64,000 nt of DNA from contig NZ_JAUTAZ010000001.1 of the NCBI RefSeq assembly GCF_030818905.1, forward strand, positions 3,038,001 through 3,102,000, given 5' to 3'. The stretch is from Microbacterium sp. SORGH_AS_0888. GTDB lineage: Bacteria > Actinomycetota > Actinomycetes > Actinomycetales > Microbacteriaceae. Both the position numbers and the translations under genes were made by a program. The notes beneath the pieces are model-generated. The model searched no databases and was not told the origin of the DNA. It saw only the letters and a list, made by a program, of their open reading frames with translations. Shown here piece after piece: positions 35,394 through 44,201 of the stretch (the first letter of the stretch is position 1; every line of letters starts with the position of its first letter).

Positions 35394-36161
35394 TCAGCGG
35401 GTGGGGAGGGTGGGGATGAGGGTGGTGAGGTAGTCGGCGGTGTCGGGCCAGCCGTCGACGGCGTGGCAGGTGACGCCGAGGGCGAGGACGGGGTAGTCGT
35501 TCCCGTCGGGGTCGAGGCGGTCGCCGATGAAGAGCATGTCGTCGAGGGGGATGCCGGTCTGCTCGGCGAGGCGCTGCATGCCGTAGGCCTTGTCGATGCC
35601 GCGGTGGGTGATGTCGACGCTGGTGGATCCGCCGGAGCGGACCTCGAGGTCGGGGATGCGGGCGGCCACGGCCTCACGCAGGGTGTTCTTCTTCTCGCCC
35701 GTGGGGTCCCACGCGGTCTTGTGCTCGAGGGGGGCCTGCTGGCCGAGGGCGGAGAAGGTGATCTGGGAGCCGCGGTCCTCCAGGATGGGACCCCAGGTCT
35801 GCTCGGCCCACAGGCCGAGGCGTTTGGCTTCCTCCTCGACGGCGGTCAGCGCGCGGGTCTTCTCGTCGTCGGTGAGGGCGTGGGCGTAGACGGTGCGGAT
35901 CCCGTCGGGGTCGATGCGGTAGTACTGGGTGCCGCAGGTGGGCATGAGGTGGAACCGGGCGAGGACCTCGTCGCCCGCGTCGGGGAGCTGCTCGACGACC
36001 TGCGCGCGGAACTGTGCGAGCTGGCCGCCGGAGATGATCGCGACCTCCACCCGCTCGGCCAGCGCGAGCAGCAGCTGCGCCATCCGCGGGTCCAATGCCT
36101 GCTTGGACGGAGCGAGCGTGTCATCGAGATCGAACGCGACGAGCTTCGGGGCGACGGTCAT
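35394..36161 (-). CDS. HAD-superfamily IIB hydrolase
   Basis: 255 residues. Motif I LVAFDLDDTLAPSKQ (about 7-21), motif II AIISGGQ near 43, and motif III/IV DKAYGMQRLAEQTG with MLFIGDRLDPDGNDYP near 215-228. The C2B cap and the overall pattern match the phosphomannomutase/sucrose-phosphatase-like IIB subfamily. A phosphosugar phosphatase role is plausible beside the glycan genes but not shown. It follows the pyruvyl transferase gene in the same direction with a gap of about 100 bp. Confidence 0.82.
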   Translation of the reverse strand: MTVAPKLVAFDLDDTLAPSKQALDPRMAQLLLALAERVEVAIISGGQLAQFRAQVVEQLPDAGDEVLARFHLMPTCGTQYYRIDPDGIRTVYAHALTDDEKTRALTAVEEEAKRLGLWAEQTWGPILEDRGSQITFSALGQQAPLEHKTAWDPTGEKKNTLREAVAARIPDLEVRSGGSTSVDITHRGIDKAYGMQRLAEQTGIPLDDMLFIGDRLDPDGNDYPVLALGVTCHAVDGWPDTADYLTTLIPTLPTR

Positions 36162-36266
36162 GCGGGCTCCAGCGAGGTCCGGGGGCAGAGAACAGGCCCC
36201 GCTCGGTGGGAGCGGAGCCTCGATGCGCGACCAGTCTAGGGGTCGCGGGGAGGCGTCCGTGCGAGG

Positions 36267-37457
36267 TCAGCGGGTGAGCACGGCCGCGACGTCGTCCCAC
36301 CAGGTCGCGGCCCGTGCCCGGTGCGCGTCGATGCGCTCGCGCGCGCGGTCGGCGATCCGTGTCCGTTCGGCCTCGACGTGCGCGCAGATCGCGGCGGGAT
36401 CCGCATCGCGCCCGGTCAGCGACGCCAGGTCGACGGGCCGGTGGCCGTCCCAGTGCCCGAGGACGCCGTCGAGCTTGATCCTCGTGTAGTCGTCCGTGGC
36501 GAGGGCGAGGACGGGGGTCCCGGCCGGCGCGGCGAACACCGCAGGGTGGTAGCGCGAGGTGATCAGCAGCCCCGCGTGCTGCGCCAGCGCGACAGCGGAC
36601 GCGGTGTCGCCGGTCGGGGCGGCATCGGATGCGGTCGTCAGCAGGGCCCGGATGCGGTCGTGCACCCGCTCGTCTCCGCGGGCCGTGCGGGGACCGGCCT
36701 CCAGCGCGCCGAAGTGGGCGTGGAAGACCACCGGGCCGCCCGTGATCGCGGCGGCGGCGTCGACGAGGCGGGCGATCGCGGCATCCCCGTCCTCCTGGGC
36801 GACCCCTCCGTACCAGCCCGACAGGCTCACGAGCACACCCGGCGGAGCCTCGGGCGGGGCGGCGGGGGAGAGGAACGAGGCGTCGTCGACCCCGAGCCGT
36901 GCCGCGCGCCCCCAGCCCGTCACGAGCGCGTGGGTCGTGGGCTCGCGCGCCCCGAATCGGGTGGCCGCCGCGACGGCGGTGCGCAGGAGAGCCTCGTCGT
37001 CGCCGAGGAGGTCGGGGCCGAGCGTCTGGCCGGTGAAGACGACCGGCAGCCCACGGGCGACGGCGAGCTCGGTCAGCGTGGCCCGTTCGAACAGGTGCAC
37101 GGGCCACCGCGAGGCCAGATTGCCGCCTCCCGCGTGCAGCAGTCCCGAGACGGAGTCCAGGGCCTCGATCACCGCCCGCGCGGGGTCATCGGGCGCCAGC
37201 GCGACCTCGCCGCGTGCGGCCGCGAGGATCCGGGCGCGGCGAGCTGACAGGGCCGTGCGATCGAGGCCGGCGAAGCCCAGCCGAGGCAGCATCGGCGTGC
37301 CGTACCGCTCGGCGGACTCGGCGGGCGCCGAGGAGAGGCCCACGATCGAGGCGCCGCGTGAGGTCAGCTCCTGCACGGCCGCGTCGAACATCGCCTCGTC
37401 GCCGATGTGGAACATGCCGTCCACCGCGCCGATGTCGCCGATGGCGAGGATGGTCAC
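36267..37457 (-). CDS. Polysaccharide pyruvyl transferase family protein
   Basis: 396 residues from GTG 37457, supported by GGGAGG about nine bases upstream. ILAIGDIGAVDGMFHIGDEAMFDAAVQEL at the N-terminus is the PS_pyruv_trans (PF04230) start with the GDE motif; HAGGGNLASRWP and TGQTLGP near 120-145 and ITSRYHPAVFAAPAGTPVLAL near 305 are further family motifs. Members transfer pyruvyl from PEP to cell-surface sugars, or are related glycosyltransferase-fold proteins. The divergent HEAT/GT gene and the GT-B gene suggest a shared glycan pathway. Confidence 0.83.
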   Translation of the reverse strand: MTILAIGDIGAVDGMFHIGDEAMFDAAVQELTSRGASIVGLSSAPAESAERYGTPMLPRLGFAGLDRTALSARRARILAAARGEVALAPDDPARAVIEALDSVSGLLHAGGGNLASRWPVHLFERATLTELAVARGLPVVFTGQTLGPDLLGDDEALLRTAVAAATRFGAREPTTHALVTGWGRAARLGVDDASFLSPAAPPEAPPGVLVSLSGWYGGVAQEDGDAAIARLVDAAAAITGGPVVFHAHFGALEAGPRTARGDERVHDRIRALLTTASDAAPTGDTASAVALAQHAGLLITSRYHPAVFAAPAGTPVLALATDDYTRIKLDGVLGHWDGHRPVDLASLTGRDADPAAICAHVEAERTRIADRARERIDAHRARAATWWDDVAAVLTR

Positions 37458-37601
37458 GAAGGGCCTCCCGAGGGCGTGGGCGAGTGGATCGTACTGGGCG
37501 AAGGGGCGACGCTCAACGCTAGCCGCTCTTTCACACGGGGTGCGTATCCTCGGCACGTCACGGAAGTCGGAGGAGCGGGGCCATGGGGATTCAGACGCGC
37601 G

Positions 37602-39740
37602 ATGGACTCGCTCGTCTCGGCGCGGACGATCGTCGATGCGCTTCGGCGGGCGGACGAGCTGGCGTTCGAGGCCGGCCGCGACCCCGGCGTGCGGCCGTTG
37701 CGCCATCTCGTCGCCGCGCTCGCCGGCGATGACGAGGTGGTCGTGGTCGCCGCCGTGCACGCCCTCGCCGAGATGCCCGACGAGCAGGCGGCGCGGACGC
37801 TCGTCGCACTGCTGACGGATGCGCGCGCGTTCGTCCGGGAGCACGCGGCGTGGGCGCTCGGCGCGATGATGCCCCGCCCGGATGCCGTCGCGCACCTGCT
37901 CGGCATGGTCTCCGACGGCGGCTTCACCGGCATGCTCGCCCAGCGCACGCTGGAGGAGTGGTCCGTGCGCGCGGGCGAGATGCTCGCCGTCGCCGTCGAG
38001 TCCGCCCTGATCGGCGTGTCCGAGCCGGATCGGCGCGCGCGGCTCGTCGAGACGCTGGGCCTCGTGCGACAGCCCCTCGCGACCCGGCCGCTGCTCGCCC
38101 TGGCACGCGACGACGCCCAGAGTCCCGCTGTGCGCGAGGCCGCTGTCGCGGCCCTCGGCCAGCGTCAGGGATCGCCCGGCGTCGAGGCGGTGCTCGAAGA
38201 CCTCGTCGCCCGCGGGGGACGCCTCGGTGCCCTCGCCCGGCTGGCGCTGATCGATCTCGATCCGCCACGGCCGGCGCAGGACGACGTCGGCGCGGAGGGC
38301 CTCACGATCGCTCAGCTGTTCCTGCACGCCGATCTCGACCCTGCGCTCAGCTCGGTCGGAGCCGGTGACAACGGCGGGATCGCGACGCTGCTCGTCCGAC
38401 TGGGCGACGCGCTCGTCTCGGACTCCTCGCACACCGTCGGCCGTGTCATCACGCTCGCGCGCGGCACCGTCGAGCAGACGACGGCCGACCTGCTGGATGT
38501 CTCCGCTGCCCGCGCGGGCCACCTGTTCGGGCACGTCCCGCTGGCCGCATCCCCCGTGGCGTCGGCCGCGGCGTGGCCGCTGCGCGTGACCGCGCGCCGC
38601 GGGATCCGGCGCATGCTGCGCGCCGCGGGCCGGGTCGACGTGCTCCACCTGCGCATGGCGGATGTCGGATCGCTCGCCGCCGCGGACGTGGCGCGCGAGC
38701 TCGGCATCCCGATCGTGTTCACGCTCGCGCCCGACCCGCACAGCGTCATCCAGTCGATGGAGGATGCCGGCACCCTCTCGCGGACGGGCTTCGGCGAGGC
38801 CGATCTGCGCGAGCACTTCTGGTTCCGCGCGCGACTGGTGCAGTCGCTCGCGGCGTCCGCCGAGCACACCGTGCTGTTCCCGCGCCCGACGCTCGCGGAG
38901 GACATGCGCCGACTGGTCGGTGTCGACATCCGGGTCCACGAGGAGCGGCACACGGTCGTGGCCGAAGGGGTCGACATGACGGCGATCGACCGTGCCGTGC
39001 GCGCCGCGCAGGACGCCGCCGACGGCGGTACGCCCTCCCCGGCGATCGGCGAGCTCGCCGACCTCGTCGCGGGCCTCGACGAGGATCGGCGCGGGCTGCC
39101 GCTGCTCGTGAGCGTCGGCCGCCTGCACCGGGTCAAGGGCATGGCGACGCTTGCGGCCGCGTGGGCGGACTCGCCCGTGTCCGCCCACGCGAACCTGCTC
39201 ATCGTCGGGGGCGACCTGCGGCATCCCTCGGCGGACGAGAGCGAGCAGCTGGCGCTGATCGAGGATGTCGTGCCCGCCGCCGAGCGGGCCGCACGCGGTC
39301 TGATCCTCGCGGGTCACCGTCCCAACGCGGTGGCGGCGGAGTGGCTCGCCGCCGCGCGGTTCGGTCTTCCGGGGCGGATCGCGCCCGCCGGCGCCTACGT
39401 GTGCGCGAGCGTGAAGGAGGAGTTCGGGCTCGCCGTGCTCGAGGCGATGGCGACCGGGCTCGTCGTGGTCGCCCCGGACGGCGGGGGCCCGGCGACCTAC
39501 GTCGACTCCGGCGACACCGGGTTCCTCGCGGCCACCTGGGACCGGACCCGGCTGGCGGCGGCGATGCAGGCCGCGCTCGATCGCGCCGCGGAGGCGGACT
39601 CCGGGGCGGCGGCGCGGGCGCACGCGATGGTGGCGGAGCGGTTCACGGTCCAGGCGATGGCGGCCACCCTCGCGCCTCTCTACGGCACGGTCGCGCTCCG
39701 GGACGCGCGGCTGGCCCGCGCGGCGGTGCTGCCCTCATGA
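37602..39740 (+). CDS. HEAT-repeat protein fused to a GT4 glycosyltransferase
   Basis: 712 residues. Residues 1 to about 215 are HEAT/PBS-lyase-type helical repeats (EVVVVAAVHALAEMPDEQAARTLVALL, AFVREHAAWALG, SPAVREAAVAALGQ). From about 240 a GT-B glycosyltransferase follows: DVLHLRMADVGSLAAADVARELGIP, SVGRLHRVKGM near 500 and the donor-site motif ASVKEEFGLAVLEAMATGLVVVAPDGGGP near 610. Its acceptor is unknown. Start is uncertain: the good AGGAG (37570-37574) precedes an out-of-frame ATG at 37583, while the in-frame ATG 37602 has no close signal. TATCCT at 37545-37550 may be the -10. The next gene overlaps by four bases (ATGA). Confidence 0.83.
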   Translation: MDSLVSARTIVDALRRADELAFEAGRDPGVRPLRHLVAALAGDDEVVVVAAVHALAEMPDEQAARTLVALLTDARAFVREHAAWALGAMMPRPDAVAHLLGMVSDGGFTGMLAQRTLEEWSVRAGEMLAVAVESALIGVSEPDRRARLVETLGLVRQPLATRPLLALARDDAQSPAVREAAVAALGQRQGSPGVEAVLEDLVARGGRLGALARLALIDLDPPRPAQDDVGAEGLTIAQLFLHADLDPALSSVGAGDNGGIATLLVRLGDALVSDSSHTVGRVITLARGTVEQTTADLLDVSAARAGHLFGHVPLAASPVASAAAWPLRVTARRGIRRMLRAAGRVDVLHLRMADVGSLAAADVARELGIPIVFTLAPDPHSVIQSMEDAGTLSRTGFGEADLREHFWFRARLVQSLAASAEHTVLFPRPTLAEDMRRLVGVDIRVHEERHTVVAEGVDMTAIDRAVRAAQDAADGGTPSPAIGELADLVAGLDEDRRGLPLLVSVGRLHRVKGMATLAAAWADSPVSAHANLLIVGGDLRHPSADESEQLALIEDVVPAAERAARGLILAGHRPNAVAAEWLAAARFGLPGRIAPAGAYVCASVKEEFGLAVLEAMATGLVVVAPDGGGPATYVDSGDTGFLAATWDRTRLAAAMQAALDRAAEADSGAAARAHAMVAERFTVQAMAATLAPLYGTVALRDARLARAAVLPS

Positions 39741-41047
39741 CGCTGCTCGTCATCAGCCCCGACTACGCCTCGCACCTGCTTCCGCTCGTGACGTTCGCCG
39801 CGGCGTGGCAGGCCGCGGGGGAGGACGTCGTGGTCGCGACGGGCCCGGCGACCGATGCGATCGTCGCCGGTGCCGGGATGCGCCGCGTCGAGCTCTCCCT
39901 CGGGCGCGGGGCGAACGGGGGCGTCATGCGCACGGACGAGCAGGCGGCGGCAGAAGCCTCGTCCCTCGCCGGGTTCTTCGCCGCGACCCGCGAGGGCATG
40001 GTGCCCACCCTCCGCTATCAGGCGCAGGAACGGCTCACCGACCTCATGTGGGAGCCGGTGGACCGTGCGCGCCGCACGCTCGAGATCGTCGACCGGCTGC
40101 GGCCGGAGCACATCCTCGTCGACCACCTCGCCTTCAGCGCGCGGCTCGCGCTCCACACGGCGGGGATCGGCTACGGCGACGTCGTGCTCGGGCATCCCAC
40201 CGCTCTCCCGGTGGGGGAGGAGGTCTACGGCCTCCCGCCGTACTGGCCCGCCGCCTTCCAGCCCGGGGCGGATGAGCTGGCGGCGCTGCGCGCGCTGTGC
40301 GACCGCGTCGCGACCGGGTTCACCGCCCAGTGGAACGCCGCGGCATCCGCGCTCGACGCCGGGACGAAGCCGGTCGCGGACGCGTTCGCGGTGCGCGGCG
40401 GCACCGTGCTCTACAACTACCCGGAAGAGCTCGCCGACGGCGACGGGCGCGTGCTCCCGCCGCACGTGTTCCTCGGCTCCGCCCTGCGCGCGGAGAGCGT
40501 GCCCGCGGATGTCGCGGCCTGGCTGGAGCGGCCGGAGCCGTTCGTGTACGTCAGCTTCGGCAGCTTCCTCTCGGTGCGCGCCGATGTCCTCTCCCGGGTC
40601 GTGGCCGCGCTGCGGGCGCTCGGGGTGCGTGCGGCGGTGGCGACGGGGGCCAGCACGATCGGCGAGCTCGGGGGTCCGCTCCCGGAGGACTGGCTCGTGC
40701 GCGAGACGCTCCCGCAGGTCGCGCTGCTCGCGCAGGCCGCGGTCGCCGTGACGCACGGCGGCAACAACTCGGTCACCGAGGCGCTCGCCTGCGGCGTGCC
40801 GATCGTCGTGCTCCCGTTCTCGACCGACCAGTTCGCCGGGGCGGCCGCCCTCGAGCGCACGGGGACCGGCGTCGCCCTCGACCCGAACCGGGCGGACGTG
40901 CGCGCGATCGCGGACGCCGTGCGCGATCGGCTCCCGCTCGCCGGTCCCGGGCGCGCGCTGCTGGAACGGCTGCGCGACGACGCCGCACGCCGGCCCGGCG
41001 CGGACCGCGCCTACGCAGCGCTCACGGGCGGGTCAGATCCGGACTGA
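39737..41047 (+). CDS. GT-B glycosyltransferase, UGT/macrolide glycosyltransferase-like
   Basis: 436 residues, ATG overlapping the previous stop. A Rossmann-like N-terminus (LLVISPDYASHLLPLVTFAAAWQAAGEDVVVATGP) resembles the MGT/GT1 acceptor domain, and the C-terminal donor domain has FVYVSFGSFLS near 275 and THGGNNSVTEALACGVPIVVLPFSTDQFAGAAAL near 338-370, the GT1 signature. It probably transfers an NDP-sugar to a lipid or secondary-metabolite acceptor. Translational coupling with the HEAT-GT4 gene suggests the two act on the same glycan. Its 3' end overlaps the convergent GT2-like gene by 15 bp. Confidence 0.86.
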   Translation: MTLLVISPDYASHLLPLVTFAAAWQAAGEDVVVATGPATDAIVAGAGMRRVELSLGRGANGGVMRTDEQAAAEASSLAGFFAATREGMVPTLRYQAQERLTDLMWEPVDRARRTLEIVDRLRPEHILVDHLAFSARLALHTAGIGYGDVVLGHPTALPVGEEVYGLPPYWPAAFQPGADELAALRALCDRVATGFTAQWNAAASALDAGTKPVADAFAVRGGTVLYNYPEELADGDGRVLPPHVFLGSALRAESVPADVAAWLERPEPFVYVSFGSFLSVRADVLSRVVAALRALGVRAAVATGASTIGELGGPLPEDWLVRETLPQVALLAQAAVAVTHGGNNSVTEALACGVPIVVLPFSTDQFAGAAALERTGTGVALDPNRADVRAIADAVRDRLPLAGPGRALLERLRDDAARRPGADRAYAALTGGSDPD

Positions 41048-41740
41048 CGGGATGCCGACCAGGGCGGCCATCGCCGCGGGGTCGCCCGCCGCGTCCCGGT
41101 ACCTGGCCATCCGCGCGGCGTTGGCGTCGTAGTCGGGACCCTCGCGGCGCTCCGGCACGTGATGCAGCGCGTACACGCGGCCGGGGTGACGCTGCGGGGG
41201 TGCACCCAGGAGCGTCTCGTGAGCGAGGTACCACGCGGCGTCCTCGAAGCCCCAGCCGCGGAACGTCTCATCCTGGCCGCCGTGGGCGAACCAGGTGTCG
41301 GCGGTCGTGACGTAGACGCCCGAGCACGCACCGCGGACGATCTGCTCCGGAGCGCATCGAGCGGGAGGCGTGCCCGCGGCCAGCTCGGCGGAGCCGGTGG
41401 CGCCCAGCCACCGGTACTCCTCGTACGGCAGCTGGACGAGGCCGCTCGTCCGCGCGGCGCGGATCGCGGCGCGCAGGGGCGCGACCTCGGGGAGGGTGTC
41501 GGCGTCGCCGATGACGACGACCGCGTCCGGGGCGGCCGTGCGCATCGCCCTGTTGCGGCAGCCGGCGAGCACGAACACGTCGTCCGCCGTGTCGACCGTG
41601 CGCACGTGTGCCTCGGGGAGATGCGTCCGGTACCACGCGAGGACGCGCTCGAACGGCGCGAGCCGCGAGGGAGCCGGTCGCCAGGGGATCACGACCTCGA
41701 CCGGGCCATCCGGATGGGCCGCGGGCGTTGCGTGTGTCAT
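41033..41740 (-). CDS. GT2-like glycosyltransferase (galactosyltransferase-C type)
   Basis: 235 residues from ATG 41740 (GTG 41746 possible). VEVVIPWRPAPSRL at the start, AGCRNRAMRTAAPDAVVVIGDADTLPE near 58-85 (GT-A fold with a DAD metal motif) and GGQDETFRGWGFEDAAWYLAHETL near 155-178 match the Glyco_transf_7C-type acceptor motif. The protein is short, so it is a single GT-A domain. It may belong to the neighbouring glycan cluster. Confidence 0.75.
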   Translation of the reverse strand: MTHATPAAHPDGPVEVVIPWRPAPSRLAPFERVLAWYRTHLPEAHVRTVDTADDVFVLAGCRNRAMRTAAPDAVVVIGDADTLPEVAPLRAAIRAARTSGLVQLPYEEYRWLGATGSAELAAGTPPARCAPEQIVRGACSGVYVTTADTWFAHGGQDETFRGWGFEDAAWYLAHETLLGAPPQRHPGRVYALHHVPERREGPDYDANAARMARYRDAAGDPAAMAALVGIPSVRI

Positions 41741-41750
41741 CGTCACCAGC

Positions 41751-42767
41751 CTACGGCGCGGCGCGTGCCCTCGCGGCGGCGGTCGTCCTGCGTTCGACGA
41801 ACGCGACGGGGAGGAGCTCGGGGGACACGGCGGCGCGCCGCTCGCCGGCATCGAAGCGCGCGATCTGCTGCAGCAGCAGCTCGCCGGCGCGGATGCCGAG
41901 ATCGTGGGCGGGCTGGCGCACGGTCGTCAGCCCGATGGCGTCGGCGACGGCGACGTCGTCGAACCCCGTCACCGAGACGTCCCCGGGCACCGAGAGCCCT
42001 GCGGCACGCAGCCGGCGCATCGCGCCCAACGCCTGCTCGTCGTTTCCCGCGGCGACGCACGTGAAGCCGAAGCCGCTCTCGAGGGCCTCGTCGACCAGTC
42101 GATAGCCCGCCTCGGCGGTGAAGTCGCCGCGCAGGACCAGGGCCTGCGGCAGATGCTCCTTGATCCCGACGACGCGCTGCGCCGAGGACAGCATCGTCTC
42201 GGGGCCCGCGACGATGAGCGCACGGCGGTGTCCGCGTTCCGCCAGGTGCCGGCCGACGAGACGGCCGCCCTGCAGGTTGTCGGCGACCACGGTGGGCAGG
42301 CCGGTGTCCCCGGCCAGCTCCTCGTCGGCGATCACGACCGGGTAGTCGCCCGCGAGCGCGGCGATCTCCTCGTCGACGCGTGCGGCGAAGGGCAGATGGA
42401 CGAGGCCGTCCATGGTCCCGTCGCGGAGGAGGTCGAGATGACGGCGGGGCGTGCGCAGCGACATGCTGCAGATGATCAGGCCGAGCCCGGCGGACTCGAC
42501 GGCCAGCTCGACGCCCTTCGCGAGCTGGGCGAAGTACGACACCGTCAGGTCCGGCACGACGAGACCGACGAGGGAGCTGTGGCCGACCTTCAGCCGGCGG
42601 GCCGCCGACACCGGCACGTAGTCGTACTGCCGGATGACGGCCATCACACGGTCCGCCGTGCGGGGGCTCACCGGTCGGTTGCCGGACAGCACGTGCGAGA
42701 CCGTCGTGACGCTGACACCCGCGATGCGGGCGATCTGCTGCATGGTCGGGCGTGGTGTACGAGGCAA
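41751..42767 (-). CDS. LacI-family transcriptional regulator, candidate regulator of the nucleoside island
   Basis: 338 residues. HTH TMQQIARIAGVSVTTVSHVLSGNRPVS (about 8-34) with the LacI hinge, then a periplasmic-binding-protein-like sensor domain (GLVVPDLTVSYFAQLAKGVE, VIADEELAG, VTGFDDVAVADAIGLTTV). TTG 42767 keeps the usual 8 residues before the helix; ATG 42743 is the alternative and would begin inside helix 1. It is divergent from the nucleoside transporter operon. In other bacteria LacI-type CytR controls nucleoside uptake, so purine nucleosides or a derived sugar are plausible inducers. Confidence 0.88.
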   Translation of the reverse strand: MPRTPRPTMQQIARIAGVSVTTVSHVLSGNRPVSPRTADRVMAVIRQYDYVPVSAARRLKVGHSSLVGLVVPDLTVSYFAQLAKGVELAVESAGLGLIICSMSLRTPRRHLDLLRDGTMDGLVHLPFAARVDEEIAALAGDYPVVIADEELAGDTGLPTVVADNLQGGRLVGRHLAERGHRRALIVAGPETMLSSAQRVVGIKEHLPQALVLRGDFTAEAGYRLVDEALESGFGFTCVAAGNDEQALGAMRRLRAAGLSVPGDVSVTGFDDVAVADAIGLTTVRQPAHDLGIRAGELLLQQIARFDAGERRAAVSPELLPVAFVERRTTAAARARAAP

Positions 42768-42800
42768 CGCAGGCTCGCTCTCTCTGGCGTCACTCCGGTC

Positions 42801-42815
42801 CGCAAAGCGTTTGCG
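42801..42815. promoter_or_regulatory. Inverted repeat upstream of the lacI-type gene
   Basis: CGCAAA-GCG-TTTGCG, perfect 6-bp arms, 34 bp before the regulator start. A likely autoregulatory operator, one base shorter in the spacer than the TGCAAA-N4-TTTGCA boxes further on. Confidence 0.55.
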
Positions 42816-42933
42816 CCAGGATCACAGCTTCTCATGTCCAGCCAGATGTCGCGCCTTCCGGTGCCGGTGTTTCCTTTGCGTTTCGCCTCATGAAGTTGCT
42901 GTTTCCGGGCCGGATTGGTCAGCGGCGGCCTCT

Positions 42934-42939
42934 TATGAT
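42934..42939 (+). promoter_or_regulatory. -10 box of the nucleoside transporter operon
   Basis: TATGAT, giving a leader of about 50 bases before GTG 42999. The -35 region is weak (CGGATT with 17-bp spacing). The box at 42967-42982 lies downstream of the inferred transcription start, suited to roadblock repression. Confidence 0.5.
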
Positions 42940-42966
42940 CGAGCCACACACGCACTAGTCATCAAG

Positions 42967-42982
42967 TGCAAAACGATTGGCA
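42967..42982. promoter_or_regulatory. LacI-type operator candidate before the nucleoside transporter
   Basis: TGCAAAACGATTGGCA is an imperfect palindrome around a central CG, matching TGCAAA-N4-TTTGCA at 11 of 12 arm positions. It sits two bases before the ribosome-binding site of the first permease gene. Confidence 0.65.
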
Positions 42983-42998
42983 TGAGGAGAAGGCGAAC

Positions 42999-44201
42999 GT
43001 GAAAGACCTCGACCTCGCCCGCTCGGCCCAGCGACTGTCGGTCCCGATCGTGGCCGTGGCGGTCGCGCTGATCATCGGCGGTGTGCTGATCGCGATCTCG
43101 GGCCGTTCGCCGTTCGACGCGATCGGCGCGATCGGCCAGGCGGCGTTCAGCTGCACGCCGAAGTTCTGCAACTTCGGCACGGTGCTGACGACGGCGGCGC
43201 CGCTGATCATGACGACGCTGGGCGCGGTCATGGTGCTGCGGGCGGGCCTGTTCAGCATCGGGCAGGAGGGGCAGTACGCGGTCGGCGGACTCGCCGCCGT
43301 CGCGATCGGCTACATGGTCCCGATGCCGAGCGGCCTGCACTGGATCGTCGCGCTGCTCGGCGGTGCCGTCGCCGGTGCGCTGATCGGCATCGTGCCGGCG
43401 CTGTTCCGGGTCTTCCTCGGGGCGAACGAGCTCATCGTCAGCATCATCGTGAACTCGATGGTCGGCCTGCTGATGTCGTATCTGGTCAACTACCCGATGC
43501 GCGACGCCGGCGGAAGCGCGTCCTTCACGCCGCAGATCGACGTGACCGCGAGGCTGCCCGTCTTCGACACCACGACCAAGGTGGGCATGAACATCGTGCT
43601 CGCGCTCGTCTTCGTGGTCCTCACGTACATCTACATGAGCCGGAGCACCTGGGGGTACGAGCAGCGGATGGCCGGCGAGGCGCCCGTCTTCGCCCGCTAC
43701 TCCGGAATGCGCACGCGCACCGCCGTCATCCGCGCGGCCGCGCTGGGCGGCGCGCTGGCCGGCATCGGCGGCGGCATCCAGGTGCTCGGGATGAACTACC
43801 GCGTCATCGACGGCTTCATGGACGGCACGGGCTTCAACGGGCTGACCGCGGCGATCCTGGGCGGGACGACCGTCATCGGCGGGGCGATCGCGGCCTTCGT
43901 CTTCGCCTCGATCTCGATCGGCGCGATCAACGGTCTGCAGATCCTCATGGGCATCCCGCGCGAGATCGGGTCCGTCATCCTCGCGCTCATGATCGTGCTC
44001 GTCGCGGTGCAGACGCCGCTCGCGCACCGCCTCGAGCTGTGGCTGAGCAAGCGCCGCGGTGCCCGTGAGATGCAACAGCGGCTCGCGGAGCCGCCCGGCG
44101 ACGTCGGGCTCGCCGAGGCCGAGAGCCCCGCGGACGACGACCCCGATCCCACTCCCTCGCCGGCTTGGCTCGGCACCCGACCGGAAGAAGGCGAGCGCTG
44201 A
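42999..44201 (+). CDS. Nucleoside-type ABC transporter permease 1 (BPD_transp_2)
   Basis: 400 residues with about nine membrane segments. GLFSIGQEGQYAVGGLAA near 90-107 and FNGLTAAILGGTTVIGGAIAA near 285 match the NupP/YufP-like permeases that pair with BMP lipoproteins. The last ~40 residues are polar and Pro/Asp-rich. GTG 42999 is chosen because GAGGAGAAGG (42984-42993) lies right before it; an upstream GTG at 42966 would fall inside the operator. The next permease gene overlaps its stop. Confidence 0.88.
   Translation: MKDLDLARSAQRLSVPIVAVAVALIIGGVLIAISGRSPFDAIGAIGQAAFSCTPKFCNFGTVLTTAAPLIMTTLGAVMVLRAGLFSIGQEGQYAVGGLAAVAIGYMVPMPSGLHWIVALLGGAVAGALIGIVPALFRVFLGANELIVSIIVNSMVGLLMSYLVNYPMRDAGGSASFTPQIDVTARLPVFDTTTKVGMNIVLALVFVVLTYIYMSRSTWGYEQRMAGEAPVFARYSGMRTRTAVIRAAALGGALAGIGGGIQVLGMNYRVIDGFMDGTGFNGLTAAILGGTTVIGGAIAAFVFASISIGAINGLQILMGIPREIGSVILALMIVLVAVQTPLAHRLELWLSKRRGAREMQQRLAEPPGDVGLAEAESPADDDPDPTPSPAWLGTRPEEGER

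Noticed and set aside
37461..39623. Reverse-strand frame extending the pyruvyl transferase through the HEAT-GT4 gene
   Set aside because: Only the part from GTG 37457, behind a GGGAGG site, has family motifs; the rest is antisense of the glycosyltransferase.
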